A stretch of 32,694 nucleotides of DNA, taken from the NCBI GenBank assembly GCA_044233795.1, contig JBIIJL010000016.1:1-32694 (forward strand). Direction: 5' to 3'. Under the pieces are notes generated by a model. That model made no database searches. It saw only the letters and a program-made list of their open reading frames with translations, and was not told the origin of the DNA. The DNA is from JBIIJL01 sp044233795. GTDB taxonomy: Bacteria; Pseudomonadota; Gammaproteobacteria; Legionellales; Legionellaceae. Position numbers and translations under genes: made by a program. Shown here piece by piece: positions 8,013 through 16,477 of this stretch; the first letter of the stretch is position 1; each line of letters opens with the position of its first letter.

Positions 8013-9706
8013 AATGCTTGGAAATTGAAACCGAGCGTGATGTGCGCTTTATGGTACTGTGCAATATTTATGTCATGCTTTGTACGTTGTTGCTGAACCA
8101 GGCACTTTGGGTATTTCCTTATATATTACTTGGTGTTGTTGGGAGTGCATGGGTTTTGATGCAGTTGATGAGTGCAGCAATGTACCGCCTAGAAACACTC
8201 AAAAATACGCTCATCGCTTTGGCGATAGCATTACCGATGAGCGTAGTACTATTTTACCTATTCCCGCGTTTAAGCCATCCTCTGTGGGGTGTTCCTACTA
8301 TTTCAGCAAAGAAAATGGGATTTAGCGAAGAAATGAATATCGGGAGTTTATCATCACTTTTTCAGGACGATAGTTTGGTGATGCGGGTGGTATTGATGCC
8401 AAATTTTACACTAAATCTTTATTGGCGGGGCTTGGTATTGGGGCATTTTAATGGTTTTCGCTGGCAGCATATCAAAAAGCTTGACGATAGTTTTATACGG
8501 TTACCTCCTATTGAGAACGCTAGCACATCAAGTTATGAAATTCTGCTTGAGCCCCACCAGATGCGCTGGCTTTTTTATCAAGGAACACCCATTGCAGCCA
8601 ATCCTTTGTTGCGTTACAAAGAGGGGCTTGGTCTGGTACAAGATAATGGCGATGTGCTTGAGCAAAGGATGTCATACGATGTTGTCGATGGAGCAACATC
8701 CTATCATCCCCTGAGTGCTCGTGAGATTTATCTATATACCGAACTACCCAAAAAGGGTAATCCTAAGCTGCGCACTTTGGCATCGGTGATGTTTAATCAA
8801 GCTCAACAAAATCCCCAAGCGTTTGTTAAAGCCATTGGTGATTATATTCACCAACAGCCCTTTTGGTACACCTTGCAATCGGACACAAAGGGTGAGGACT
8901 TAAATGCAATGGATAAATTTTGGTTTGAGGCCAAACGTGGATATTGCGAACATTACACAGCCGCAGTTGCAATCATGTTAAGACAGGTTAATATTCCAAC
9001 GCGGGTCATTGCGGGTTATCACGGAGGGCAATGGAATCCGATGGCGCATTTTCTTGCGGTGTTTCAAAGTAATGCGCATGCATGGTTAGAGTATTGGCAA
9101 GAAGGGATAGGTTGGCAGCGAGTTGATCCTGTTATATGGATTGCTAAAGAGCGTGTCGATGCGAGAATTTTACAAAAACAAGGCAGAAATGATTGGATAG
9201 GGAGTTGGAATGAGGTTAGCCGAAAGCTACCTTGGTTAAGCAAGGTCGCATATTTATTGGAGTCTGCTGAATTTTTTGCAGAACGGTGGCTGTTGTTTTA
9301 TAACCAAGATACCCAGCGTATTTTGCTCAATCATTTAGGATTTACGCAATGGAATGAAACTTGCTTGTTGGGAGTGTTATTGGGGGTTGTGGTGCTCTTC
9401 TTATTTGTCGTGGCTGTTGTAACATGGGTTGGTCAGCGGCACAAAGAGCAGCCCTTGATGAGATCGTATCATCGATTGCAAGAAGAGTTAGAGCGGTTGG
9501 GGGTGAAAACGTCTCCACCAGCAACACTTCTTACCCAGCTTCAGCAACTCGGTGAACAACAGCCACACTTAAAACAGGATCTTCAAAGCATTAGTCCACA
9601 GTATGAAGTGTTAAGATTACATGGTCTTGCAGATGCTCAAAAGACCAAGGGTACTTTAAAATTGTGGCTTGAACAGTTGAGAAAACAGTTGAAAAAAATT
9701 AAGTGA
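7943..9706 (+). CDS. TgpA-like transglutaminase, membrane-bound (main ORF of a frameshifted gene)
   Basis: This frame (up to 587 residues from a TTG at 7943) holds most of a DUF3488/transglutaminase-like protein. It starts inside the membrane domain (LLLFVALKCLEIETERD, then helices to about 8280), followed by a periplasmic part. The transglutaminase core has the full triad: Cys in GYCEHYTAA, His in NAHAWLEYW and Asp in WQRVDP. A further membrane helix (LLGVLLGVVVLFLFVVAV, about 9364-9420) is followed by a DUF4129-like tail. TgpA of Pseudomonas is essential, with a periplasmic catalytic domain; the substrate is not known. The TTG start is unlikely to be native, because the true N-terminus lies in the other frame at 7749. 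With the catalytic domain intact, either a sequencing error or a very recent mutation is likely. Confidence 0.85.
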   Translation: MFEHFRAFTGPFYIDFLLLFVALKCLEIETERDVRFMVLCNIYVMLCTLLLNQALWVFPYILLGVVGSAWVLMQLMSAAMYRLETLKNTLIALAIALPMSVVLFYLFPRLSHPLWGVPTISAKKMGFSEEMNIGSLSSLFQDDSLVMRVVLMPNFTLNLYWRGLVLGHFNGFRWQHIKKLDDSFIRLPPIENASTSSYEILLEPHQMRWLFYQGTPIAANPLLRYKEGLGLVQDNGDVLEQRMSYDVVDGATSYHPLSAREIYLYTELPKKGNPKLRTLASVMFNQAQQNPQAFVKAIGDYIHQQPFWYTLQSDTKGEDLNAMDKFWFEAKRGYCEHYTAAVAIMLRQVNIPTRVIAGYHGGQWNPMAHFLAVFQSNAHAWLEYWQEGIGWQRVDPVIWIAKERVDARILQKQGRNDWIGSWNEVSRKLPWLSKVAYLLESAEFFAERWLLFYNQDTQRILLNHLGFTQWNETCLLGVLLGVVVLFLFVVAVVTWVGQRHKEQPLMRSYHRLQEELERLGVKTSPPATLLTQLQQLGEQQPHLKQDLQSISPQYEVLRLHGLADAQKTKGTLKLWLEQLRKQLKKIK

Positions 9707-9714
9707 CATAGACA

Positions 9715-10563
9715 TCAATCCCACGCCATAAATGGTTTTTCTAGACGCGAAAAAAGATGATGTTTTGGCTTGCTTTCCTTGGCAATTTTTACAGTATCGT
9801 TTGTCTTTTTTAAGGCTTGTTCAAGGCTTACAAAATCAAAGCCGTTTTCACGGTAAAGACTAATAATATCGGCTAACACATAAGCATTGAGAAGGTTTGC
9901 ATGAATTAACAGTATTTGTGCCTGATCTTCTTTGTGAGCTTCGCGATGATGCTCTTCTGCCTTAAGTGTCTGTTGCCAAATGAAATTTAGATAACATGGT
10001 TTTAGTACCGTTAGAAAATGGCGCCGTTCTTTCTCTGGAACGGCTAACAGCAATTGATTGAATACAAAATCCTTACTGTCAATACTGATAGGCGCTACCT
10101 GGTAGTGACTTTCGGCGAGATATTGTGATATTCGTTCTTTTTTTTCACCAGCCCCCGTGACCAAATAAGGATAACGAAAATACTTAGGTCGAGAGAGGAG
10201 AGGGGATAAAATTTTATCAGCTGTTTCAATTTCTTGAATATATTCTTCCGCATTGACCTTGTTTAAATTGGTGTGCGAGAGCGTATGATTGCCAAGACCA
10301 ATACCTGCATCATGAAGTTTCATTAACATTTGCAAGGTCTGGGCATTGACTTCCCGGGCGATGATAAACCCAGTTGCAGGAACTGCGTTGGATTTCACCG
10401 CCTCTAAGATCATATTAAGATGAAAATTCTTGCTTTCGCCAACAAAGGGCAAATCATCAATGGTAATCGCCACTGTCCGCTTTTGCGCATGGGTTAAGGA
10501 ACTCAACGATAATAATAGACCAACCGCGAGTAGACAAATGGTTTTCCGCATAGTGATTTTCAT
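9715..10563 (-). CDS. Exported polysaccharide deacetylase family protein (NodB homology)
   Basis: A protein of about 282 residues with a signal peptide (MRKTICLLAVGLLLSLSSLTHA, cut near residue 26 of the 10563 start). The NodB-domain motifs are present: TIDD (residues 34-37, catalytic base and metal Asp), HTLSH (metal-binding histidines), RYPYL, and a C-terminal LLIHAN. Relatives remove N- or O-acetyl groups from peptidoglycan, chitin or exopolysaccharide; the substrate here is unknown. The start is uncertain: ATG 10563 and ATG 10551 are equally possible, neither with a strong ribosome site, and the frame extends to a GTG at 10620. The C-terminus beyond the domain (KESKPKHHLFSRLEKPFMAWD) is basic. 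It converges on the transglutaminase gene with only 8 bases between, and is on the same strand as the two genes upstream. Confidence 0.87.
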   Translation of the reverse strand: MKITMRKTICLLAVGLLLSLSSLTHAQKRTVAITIDDLPFVGESKNFHLNMILEAVKSNAVPATGFIIAREVNAQTLQMLMKLHDAGIGLGNHTLSHTNLNKVNAEEYIQEIETADKILSPLLSRPKYFRYPYLVTGAGEKKERISQYLAESHYQVAPISIDSKDFVFNQLLLAVPEKERRHFLTVLKPCYLNFIWQQTLKAEEHHREAHKEDQAQILLIHANLLNAYVLADIISLYRENGFDFVSLEQALKKTNDTVKIAKESKPKHHLFSRLEKPFMAWD

Positions 10564-10661
10564 TGATAAGCCGCAATATACGCAATTCAATGCGTGATAA
10601 AATTGTTCAAATAATAACACAAGCTATCACTGTATTACAAAGAGTCATGTATTTTTCTGTG

Positions 10662-10690
10662 CCGGATGCAACGCTCGCACTAGCATCCGG
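10662..10690. repeat. REP-like GC-rich hairpin
   Basis: CCGGATGC (10662-10669) and GCATCCGG (10683-10690) form a perfect 8-bp stem with a 13-base loop. It lies between the deacetylase start and the end of the 126-residue gene. No T-run follows on the minus strand, so it is not a standard intrinsic terminator; it resembles REP-type palindromes that stabilise mRNA 3' ends. I see no second copy in the window. Confidence 0.4.
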
Positions 10691-10715
10691 GTCGATGAGA
10701 ATGTGTTGATTACAT

Positions 10716-11096
10716 CTATTTGGCGGTGGCCTGAGGCTCAACATGCTCTTCTTCATCTGAACCAAAATTTAGTGATGAAGCGGTGAAATTGGCCAAATGA
10801 ACGAGGGCATCAATGGGTGTTGATAACGTACCAACGCCGGTTGTTATGCTAGTATAAATGGACCCTAGTCGGGCTGAATTAAGAGTTACTGAAAGCATAT
10901 TGGTATAGTCTAGCGTAGATGCTTGTAGACTATAGGCCGTCCATAGATGAATGAGTAAATCTGCACTCATTTCGCTAAATTGTGCGTCGGGATTAGTGAA
11001 ATAATCTAAGCTTGCATAAAAAGCGCAATAGAGATTGTAGGCTTGGAGCATTTTATAATATTTATTATTTTGGTTGAAACTGAAAAAACCTTGCAT
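10716..11096 (-). CDS. Protein of unknown function, 126 residues, acidic C-terminus
   Basis: I do not recognise this protein. It has a convincing start: AGAGGAAATAAG sits directly before the ATG at 11096. No signal peptide or clear transmembrane helix is seen. The first half is rich in Tyr, Asn and Phe (FSFNQNNKYYKMLQAYNLYC), and the second half is mildly hydrophobic, around GSIYTSITTGVGTLSTPIDAL. It ends in an acidic patch followed by small residues, SDEEEHVEPQATAK. Three glutamates at positions -10 to -12 from the C-terminus resemble the E-block of Dot/Icm type IV effectors, which would make sense only if the genome encodes that system. It sits between trxB and the deacetylase gene on the same strand. 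A plain lineage-specific cytoplasmic protein is the default reading. Confidence 0.75.
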   Translation of the reverse strand: MQGFFSFNQNNKYYKMLQAYNLYCAFYASLDYFTNPDAQFSEMSADLLIHLWTAYSLQASTLDYTNMLSVTLNSARLGSIYTSITTGVGTLSTPIDALVHLANFTASSLNFGSDEEEHVEPQATAK

Positions 11097-11155
11097 CTTA
11101 TTTCCTCTTGGGCGTTAGTTAAAAGTCAATATTACAAACTGCTTAAAAAACAAAA

Positions 11156-12112
11156 TTAATTGGTGAGGTTGTCTAAGTACTTCTCTGCATCGAGTGCCGC
11201 CATGCAACCAAACCCTGCAGAGGTTACGGCTTGCCGATATACATGATCAGCAACGTCGCCTGCTGCGAAAACACCAGGAATATTGGTGGCGGTCGCCATG
11301 CCTTCAAGTCCTGAACGGATGGTTAAATAACCGTCTTTCATGTCCAACTGACCTTTAAATAGTTCGGTGTTTGGGGTGTGACCAATTGCGATAAAAACAC
11401 CATCTAAGGCCAAATCCTCGTATTGTTTGGTGATGATATTTCTGACGCGAATACCTGTGACTTTGTGCTCATCACCCAGTACTTCTTCAAGCGTATGATT
11501 CCACATCAATTTTATATTGCCAGATTGGGCTTTTTCGAAAAGTTTATCTTGCAATATTTTTTCAGAGCGTAATGTATCCCGACGGTGAATGAGTGTGACT
11601 GATGCTGCAATGTTTGATAAATACAAGGCTTCCTCAACAGCGGTATTGCCACCACCAATCACACAGACGTTTTTATTGCGATAAAAAAAGCCATCACAGG
11701 TTGCGCAGGCTGATACCCCTCGACCTTGATATGCTGTTTCTGAAGCTAAACCAAGATAGCGTGCTGAAGCTCCTGTCGCAATGATGATCGCATCAGCGGT
11801 ATAGGTTTCAGTATCTCCTTGAAGGAGGAAAGGTCGTTTTGTTAAATCCACTTTGGTGATGTAATCAAAGATAATGTCTGTTTGAAAACGAAGCGCATGC
11901 TGCTGCATCCGGTCCATTAATGCAGGACCTAACAGCCCCTCAACATCGCCTGGCCAGTTATCAACTTCAGTGGTTGTGGTTAATTGTCCCCCAGGTTGCA
12001 TGCCTGTGATAAGCGCTGGTGCTAAATTGGCACGTGCGGCATAAACTGCGGCAGTATATCCCGCTGGACCTGAACCAAGAATGAGGAGTCGATGATGATT
12101 TTTAGTGGCCAT
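11156..12112 (-). CDS. trxB: Thioredoxin reductase (NADPH)
   Basis: A 318-residue flavoprotein that transfers electrons from NADPH to thioredoxin, the usual electron donor of the ribonucleotide reductase at the start of this window. Seen are the N-terminal FAD site LILGSGPAGYTAAVYAAR, the redox-active CATC within SACATCDGFFY, the NADPH site VCVIGGGNTAVEEALYL with HRRDTLR, and the C-terminal FAD motif GVFAAGDVADHVYRQ. Its length equals that of E. coli TrxB (about 320). AAAGG lies upstream of the ATG at 12112. It is divergent from ftsK with 73 bases between the starts, an arrangement that recurs in related gammaproteobacteria. Confidence 0.97.
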   Translation of the reverse strand: MATKNHHRLLILGSGPAGYTAAVYAARANLAPALITGMQPGGQLTTTTEVDNWPGDVEGLLGPALMDRMQQHALRFQTDIIFDYITKVDLTKRPFLLQGDTETYTADAIIIATGASARYLGLASETAYQGRGVSACATCDGFFYRNKNVCVIGGGNTAVEEALYLSNIAASVTLIHRRDTLRSEKILQDKLFEKAQSGNIKLMWNHTLEEVLGDEHKVTGIRVRNIITKQYEDLALDGVFIAIGHTPNTELFKGQLDMKDGYLTIRSGLEGMATATNIPGVFAAGDVADHVYRQAVTSAGFGCMAALDAEKYLDNLTN

Positions 12113-12185
12113 TTTTTCTGCCTTTATTGGGTTCCTATGTTAAGATGTCGCATAGTATGACAAAAACAGATGCTTTAGAATACTC

Positions 12186-14543
12186 ATGGTCAATAAGAGA
12201 ACGGGTGAGAAGGCAAGTAGACCCAATAAATCCTTGCCACATTATGTGATAAAGCGAATGAGTGAGGGTGGTTTTATTTTGATACTCACCACCGCATTGT
12301 TTGTATTACTTTCTCTTTTAACTTATCACAAGCAAGATCCAGGTTTTACGCATATGAACCAAGTATTTTCTCCAATTGGAAATGCTGGTGGCCGTGTTGG
12401 GGCTTATGTTGCTGATGCCCTTTATTGGCTTTTTGGATTCTTGGCGTATTTATTGCCGATGTGTTTTGCCTACGTTGCTTGGCTGATTTTAAAAGATCAT
12501 CGTGCACTTCATGATGTGAACAAACCTATGTTGCTACTGCGCGCATTGGGTTTCTTGTTGATGCTTAGTGGCGGTTGTGGATTGTTTGGTTTAGGGTTTT
12601 TGGGCGGCACACATAGTGCGCTTCAAAATCCAGGTGGTGTTTTCGGGGCATTTATTGCTATTGGATTGAACCGCGCACTTAATCTTGAGGGTGCTACGTT
12701 GCTATCTTTAGCCATGCTTTTGATTGGGATCACCTGGTTGACTGGCCTTTCTTGGGTGAGGGTAACGGAGCTCATTGGTTGTTATACGCTATGGGCTTTG
12801 CAATGGTTACAACATAACTTGCATTTAGGTTTTAATCGGGTCAATGGCTATTTGAAGCAGTACCAACATCGAGATGTAAAACCTAACGTACAGCTTAAAA
12901 CACCAAAATTGCCACCGCTTGCACCAAAAAATAAAAAAGAAGCTGCTTCCAGCGCTCGTATCGTGGCTCCAGTCATTCAAGAGATGTCTAAATCGTTGGA
13001 CCTAGTGGTTGCCGATCCAGCGCCGGTTCCCCGTAAAGATGCTATCGGTGGGCTGCCACCTCTTTCTTTGCTTGAGAAAGGGCAACCAGGGGTTCCTCTT
13101 GCGGGCTATACACACCAAGAATTAGAAATATTATCACGAGATGTTGAACAACATCTGCTTGATTTTGGTATTCAGGCGGATGTCGTTGCGGTGCATCCAG
13201 GACCTGTGATTACCCGTTTTGAATTGCAACTTGCTGCGGGTATTAAGGTCAGTAAATTAACCGCGTTGGCCAAAGATCTTGCCCGCTCGCTTTCAGTTAC
13301 GAGTGTTCGGGTGGTTGAGATTATTCCTGGGAAAACAGTTGTTGGTATTGAGTTGCCGAATCAAAATCGAGCGATGGTATCGCTTTCAGATGTGTTGTCA
13401 GCTGAAGTCTATCAACAAGCTCATTCGCCTCTTACGCTTGCTTTAGGGGTAGATATTGCAGGTCATCCTATGGTTGTTGATCTTGCCAAAATGCCCCACC
13501 TACTTGTTGCAGGAACAACAGGTTCGGGTAAATCTGTGGGCATCAATGCGATGATTTTAAGCTTATTATTTAAGGCAACACCTGAGCAGGTTCGTTTGAT
13601 CATGGTTGACCCTAAAATGCTTGAGCTTTCAGTTTATGATGGTATTCCTCATTTATTGACCCCAGTTGTCACAGATATGAAAGAAGCAGCAAGTGCTCTT
13701 AGATGGTGTGTTGCTGAAATGGAGCGGCGATATCGTTTGATGTCAGCTCTTGGGGTGCGTAATTTAGCAGGGTTTAATACCAAAGTACTTGAAGCAATTG
13801 AACGTGGCGAGCCGTTGATCGATCCATTATGGAAGCCTGTTGACTCAATGGATGTCACAGCTCCACTACTTAAAACACTTCCCTATGTTGTGGTTGTCAT
13901 TGATGAATTAGCTGACATGATGATGGTGGTTGGTAAAAAAGTTGAGCAACTCATCGCACGGATTGCACAAAAAGCTCGTGCTGCTGGTATCCATCTTATT
14001 TTGGCTACCCAACGACCCTCTGTTGATGTGTTAACGGGGCTTATCAAGTCTAATATCCCCACCCGAATTTCTTTTCAAGTTTCTTCAAAAATTGATTCGC
14101 GCACCATCCTTGATCAACAGGGTGCTGAGCAACTCCTTGGACATGGGGACATGCTGTTTTTGGCACCAGGTTCTGGTGCACCACTTAGAGTTCATGGAGC
14201 TTTTGTAGATGACCAAGAAGTGCATCGAGTTGCTAATGATTGGCGGATGAGGGGCGAACCTGAATATATCGATGATATTACTGAATTGCAAAATGATGGC
14301 TCCGAAGCAGGGTTTGGTGAAGAAGGCCAAGCCACAGAGGAACACGACCCACTCTATGATCAAGCCGTGGAGTTTGTGATACAAACCCGAAAGGCGAGTA
14401 TTTCTGCCGTACAACGGCGCTTAAAAGTTGGTTATAACCGAGCTGCTCGTTTAGTTGAAGAAATGGAGCGCACGGGAGTGATAGGTCCGTTGGAAGGTGG
14501 GTTTAGAGATGTTTTGGTAACGTCAGAAAATGAGGACTCCTAA
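12186..14543 (+). CDS. ftsK: DNA translocase FtsK
   Basis: A 785-residue DNA translocase of the division septum that pumps chromosome termini and activates XerCD at dif. The N-terminus has about four membrane helices (residues 30-190) that anchor it at the septum. A short linker of about 100 residues (E. coli has about 600) is followed by the motor: Walker A VAGTTGSGKSVGINAM near residue 440, Walker B VVVIDELADMMM, and HLILATQRPSVDVLTG. The C-terminal gamma winged-helix region (KASISAVQRRLKVGYNRAA) would read KOPS sites. The short form is the size seen in Coxiella-like and many other bacteria. The ATG at 12186 lacks a strong ribosome site. It is the first gene of an ftsK-lolA-rarA-yhdP-mpl run. 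Confidence 0.97.
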   Translation: MVNKRTGEKASRPNKSLPHYVIKRMSEGGFILILTTALFVLLSLLTYHKQDPGFTHMNQVFSPIGNAGGRVGAYVADALYWLFGFLAYLLPMCFAYVAWLILKDHRALHDVNKPMLLLRALGFLLMLSGGCGLFGLGFLGGTHSALQNPGGVFGAFIAIGLNRALNLEGATLLSLAMLLIGITWLTGLSWVRVTELIGCYTLWALQWLQHNLHLGFNRVNGYLKQYQHRDVKPNVQLKTPKLPPLAPKNKKEAASSARIVAPVIQEMSKSLDLVVADPAPVPRKDAIGGLPPLSLLEKGQPGVPLAGYTHQELEILSRDVEQHLLDFGIQADVVAVHPGPVITRFELQLAAGIKVSKLTALAKDLARSLSVTSVRVVEIIPGKTVVGIELPNQNRAMVSLSDVLSAEVYQQAHSPLTLALGVDIAGHPMVVDLAKMPHLLVAGTTGSGKSVGINAMILSLLFKATPEQVRLIMVDPKMLELSVYDGIPHLLTPVVTDMKEAASALRWCVAEMERRYRLMSALGVRNLAGFNTKVLEAIERGEPLIDPLWKPVDSMDVTAPLLKTLPYVVVVIDELADMMMVVGKKVEQLIARIAQKARAAGIHLILATQRPSVDVLTGLIKSNIPTRISFQVSSKIDSRTILDQQGAEQLLGHGDMLFLAPGSGAPLRVHGAFVDDQEVHRVANDWRMRGEPEYIDDITELQNDGSEAGFGEEGQATEEHDPLYDQAVEFVIQTRKASISAVQRRLKVGYNRAARLVEEMERTGVIGPLEGGFRDVLVTSENEDS

Positions 14544-14565
14544 CTTCAAAAAGGAGAAGTAAATC

Positions 14566-15174
14566 ATGAAAAATATCATCAAATTTGGCGTTTTACTTTG
14601 GGCAGGCCTTGTATTTGGGGAAGATGCGGGTAGCGTTTTGCAAACTAAATTAAATGCAATGCACACTATGAATGCCTCATTTAACCAAGTCATTTATGCA
14701 AAAAAGCGAGCAGTTTCCCGCTCATCAGGGACAATGGCGTTATCGCGCCCGGGGAAGTTTCGCTGGGACACTCAAATACCGTTAAAACAAGTGGTGATTG
14801 CTGATGGGAAGCATTTGTGGGTGTATGACGTTGATCTTGAACAAGTGACGAAAAAAATTCAAGATCAAAGCCTAGGTGGGACAGCGGCTTTATTTCTAAG
14901 TGGTTATGGCAATAACGTATCACGCGATTTTATAGTGACTTCACGGCAATCAGGCAAAAATGAAGTATATGATTTAACTGCAAAGTCCCCAAAAGCTAAT
15001 TTTCATCGCGTGCAATTGGGATTTAATGGTGATGAATTGAAGAGTATTGATCTTTTTGACCAATTAGGTCAGCGCACAGAAGTTAAATTAAGCCACATCA
15101 AACAAAATCCATCGTTATCGCAAACACTGTTTCAATTTAAGGTGCCACGGGGAGTTGATGTGGTGAAGCAATGA
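14566..15174 (+). CDS. lolA: Outer-membrane lipoprotein carrier protein LolA
   Basis: A 202-residue periplasmic chaperone that carries lipoproteins from LolCDE to the outer membrane. A signal peptide (MKNIIKFGVLLWAGLVFG) is followed by LolA features: MNASFNQVIYAKK, SSGTMALSRPGKFRWD, the strand KQVVIADGKHLWVYD and DQLGQRTEVKLSHIKQNP. It lies 22 bases after ftsK with a strong AAAGGAG ribosome site, and its stop overlaps the rarA start (ATGA). The ftsK-lolA-rarA order is conserved in gammaproteobacteria including E. coli. Confidence 0.95.
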   Translation: MKNIIKFGVLLWAGLVFGEDAGSVLQTKLNAMHTMNASFNQVIYAKKRAVSRSSGTMALSRPGKFRWDTQIPLKQVVIADGKHLWVYDVDLEQVTKKIQDQSLGGTAALFLSGYGNNVSRDFIVTSRQSGKNEVYDLTAKSPKANFHRVQLGFNGDELKSIDLFDQLGQRTEVKLSHIKQNPSLSQTLFQFKVPRGVDVVKQ

Positions 15175-16460
15175 ATATGACCCCCCCACTTGCAGAGGAT
15201 GTGCGACCCAACTGCTTGACTGATGTAGTTGGCCAACAACACCTCCTAGGGCCTGGAAAACCGCTACAACTCATGTTTGAAAGCGGTCAACCGCATTCAA
15301 TGATCTTATGGGGTCCGCCTGGTGTTGGTAAAACAACACTTGCACGTTTGATGTCCAATGTTTTTGATTGCGAGTGGATAGCAATTTCTGCAGTCTTTTC
15401 TGGTGTGAAAGATATCCGCCAAGCTATGGAGCAGGCTCAAGCATTTCAAGCGCTGAAACGTCGAACCATTCTTTTTATTGATGAAATACATCGATTTAAT
15501 AAATCGCAACAAGATGCGTTGTTGCCTTTTACAGAGTCAGGGCTAGTCACTTTGATTGGTGCGACTACTGAAAATCCGTCATTTGAAGTAAATCGTGCTT
15601 TGTTATCGCGTCTTCAAGTGTATGTGTTAAAACCTTTGAGTGAAGAGGAATTGATGGCTCTTTTGGCGCGTGTGAAAGGCGATAGATTTCCTCATCTGGT
15701 TATTGAGAGAACAGCTACTGACCATCTGATTGCGCTTGCTGATGGTGATGCGAGGCGGTTGTTAAACTTACTGGAGCAAGTGAATTTCGCAGCCAAAGCC
15801 AAGGGGGTACAAACTGTTGATGGTTCGTTGGTGGAAGATGCTTTAGTGAGAAATGGGCGTGCTTTTGATAAAAAAGGTGATCATTTTTATAACGAAATTT
15901 CAGCACTGCATAAATCAGTTCGCGGATCGAACCCTGATGCAGCTCTCTACTGGTTTTGTCGCATGCTTGATGGTGGAGTTGACCCAAATTATTTGTCTAG
16001 GCGAATCATTCGTATGGCGTGGGAAGATATTGGCTTGGCTGACCCTCGAGCTATTCAATTAGCGAATGATGCCGCTCTTACCTATGAGCGTTTAGGCTCT
16101 CCTGAAGGTGAATTAGCGCTTGCAGAGGCTGTCATTTATCTCTCCATGGCAGCTAAGAGCAACAGAGCTTATGTAGCGTATAAAAAAGCAATTGCTTTTG
16201 TGAAAGAGGACATATCGCGAAATGTGCCACCACATCTTTGCAATGCGCCAACAGTGTTGATGAAAAAACTAGGCTTGGGTAAAGATTATCGCTATGCTCA
16301 TGATGAACCATATGGATATGCAGCAGGTGTTAACTATCTGCCAGAAGGGATGGAGGAGCCTGGTTGGTATCAACCCGTAGATAGGGGTTTAGAAAAAAAA
16401 ATTGCTGAAAAGATGACGTTTTTAAAAGAGCTAGATAAAGATTCTACAACAGCAACCTAG
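15171..16460 (+). CDS. rarA: Replication-associated recombination protein A (RarA/MgsA)
   Basis: A 429-residue AAA+ ATPase related to clamp loaders, acting at stalled replication forks and interacting with SSB. The N-terminal region has the typical DVVGQQHLLGPGKPL, then Walker A GPPGVGKTTLARL (near residue 46), Walker B plus signature FIDEIHRFNKSQQDALLP, GATTENPSFEVN and the arginine-finger LLSRLQVYVL. The C-terminal tetramerisation region carries SVRGSNPDAALYW, RMAWEDIGLADPRA and a final PEGYAAGVNYLPEG-like block. It starts at 15171 within the last codons of lolA and is followed 17 bases later by yhdP. Confidence 0.96.
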   Translation: MNMTPPLAEDVRPNCLTDVVGQQHLLGPGKPLQLMFESGQPHSMILWGPPGVGKTTLARLMSNVFDCEWIAISAVFSGVKDIRQAMEQAQAFQALKRRTILFIDEIHRFNKSQQDALLPFTESGLVTLIGATTENPSFEVNRALLSRLQVYVLKPLSEEELMALLARVKGDRFPHLVIERTATDHLIALADGDARRLLNLLEQVNFAAKAKGVQTVDGSLVEDALVRNGRAFDKKGDHFYNEISALHKSVRGSNPDAALYWFCRMLDGGVDPNYLSRRIIRMAWEDIGLADPRAIQLANDAALTYERLGSPEGELALAEAVIYLSMAAKSNRAYVAYKKAIAFVKEDISRNVPPHLCNAPTVLMKKLGLGKDYRYAHDEPYGYAAGVNYLPEGMEEPGWYQPVDRGLEKKIAEKMTFLKELDKDSTTAT

Positions 16461-16477
16461 GATTGGAAGTGACTAAG

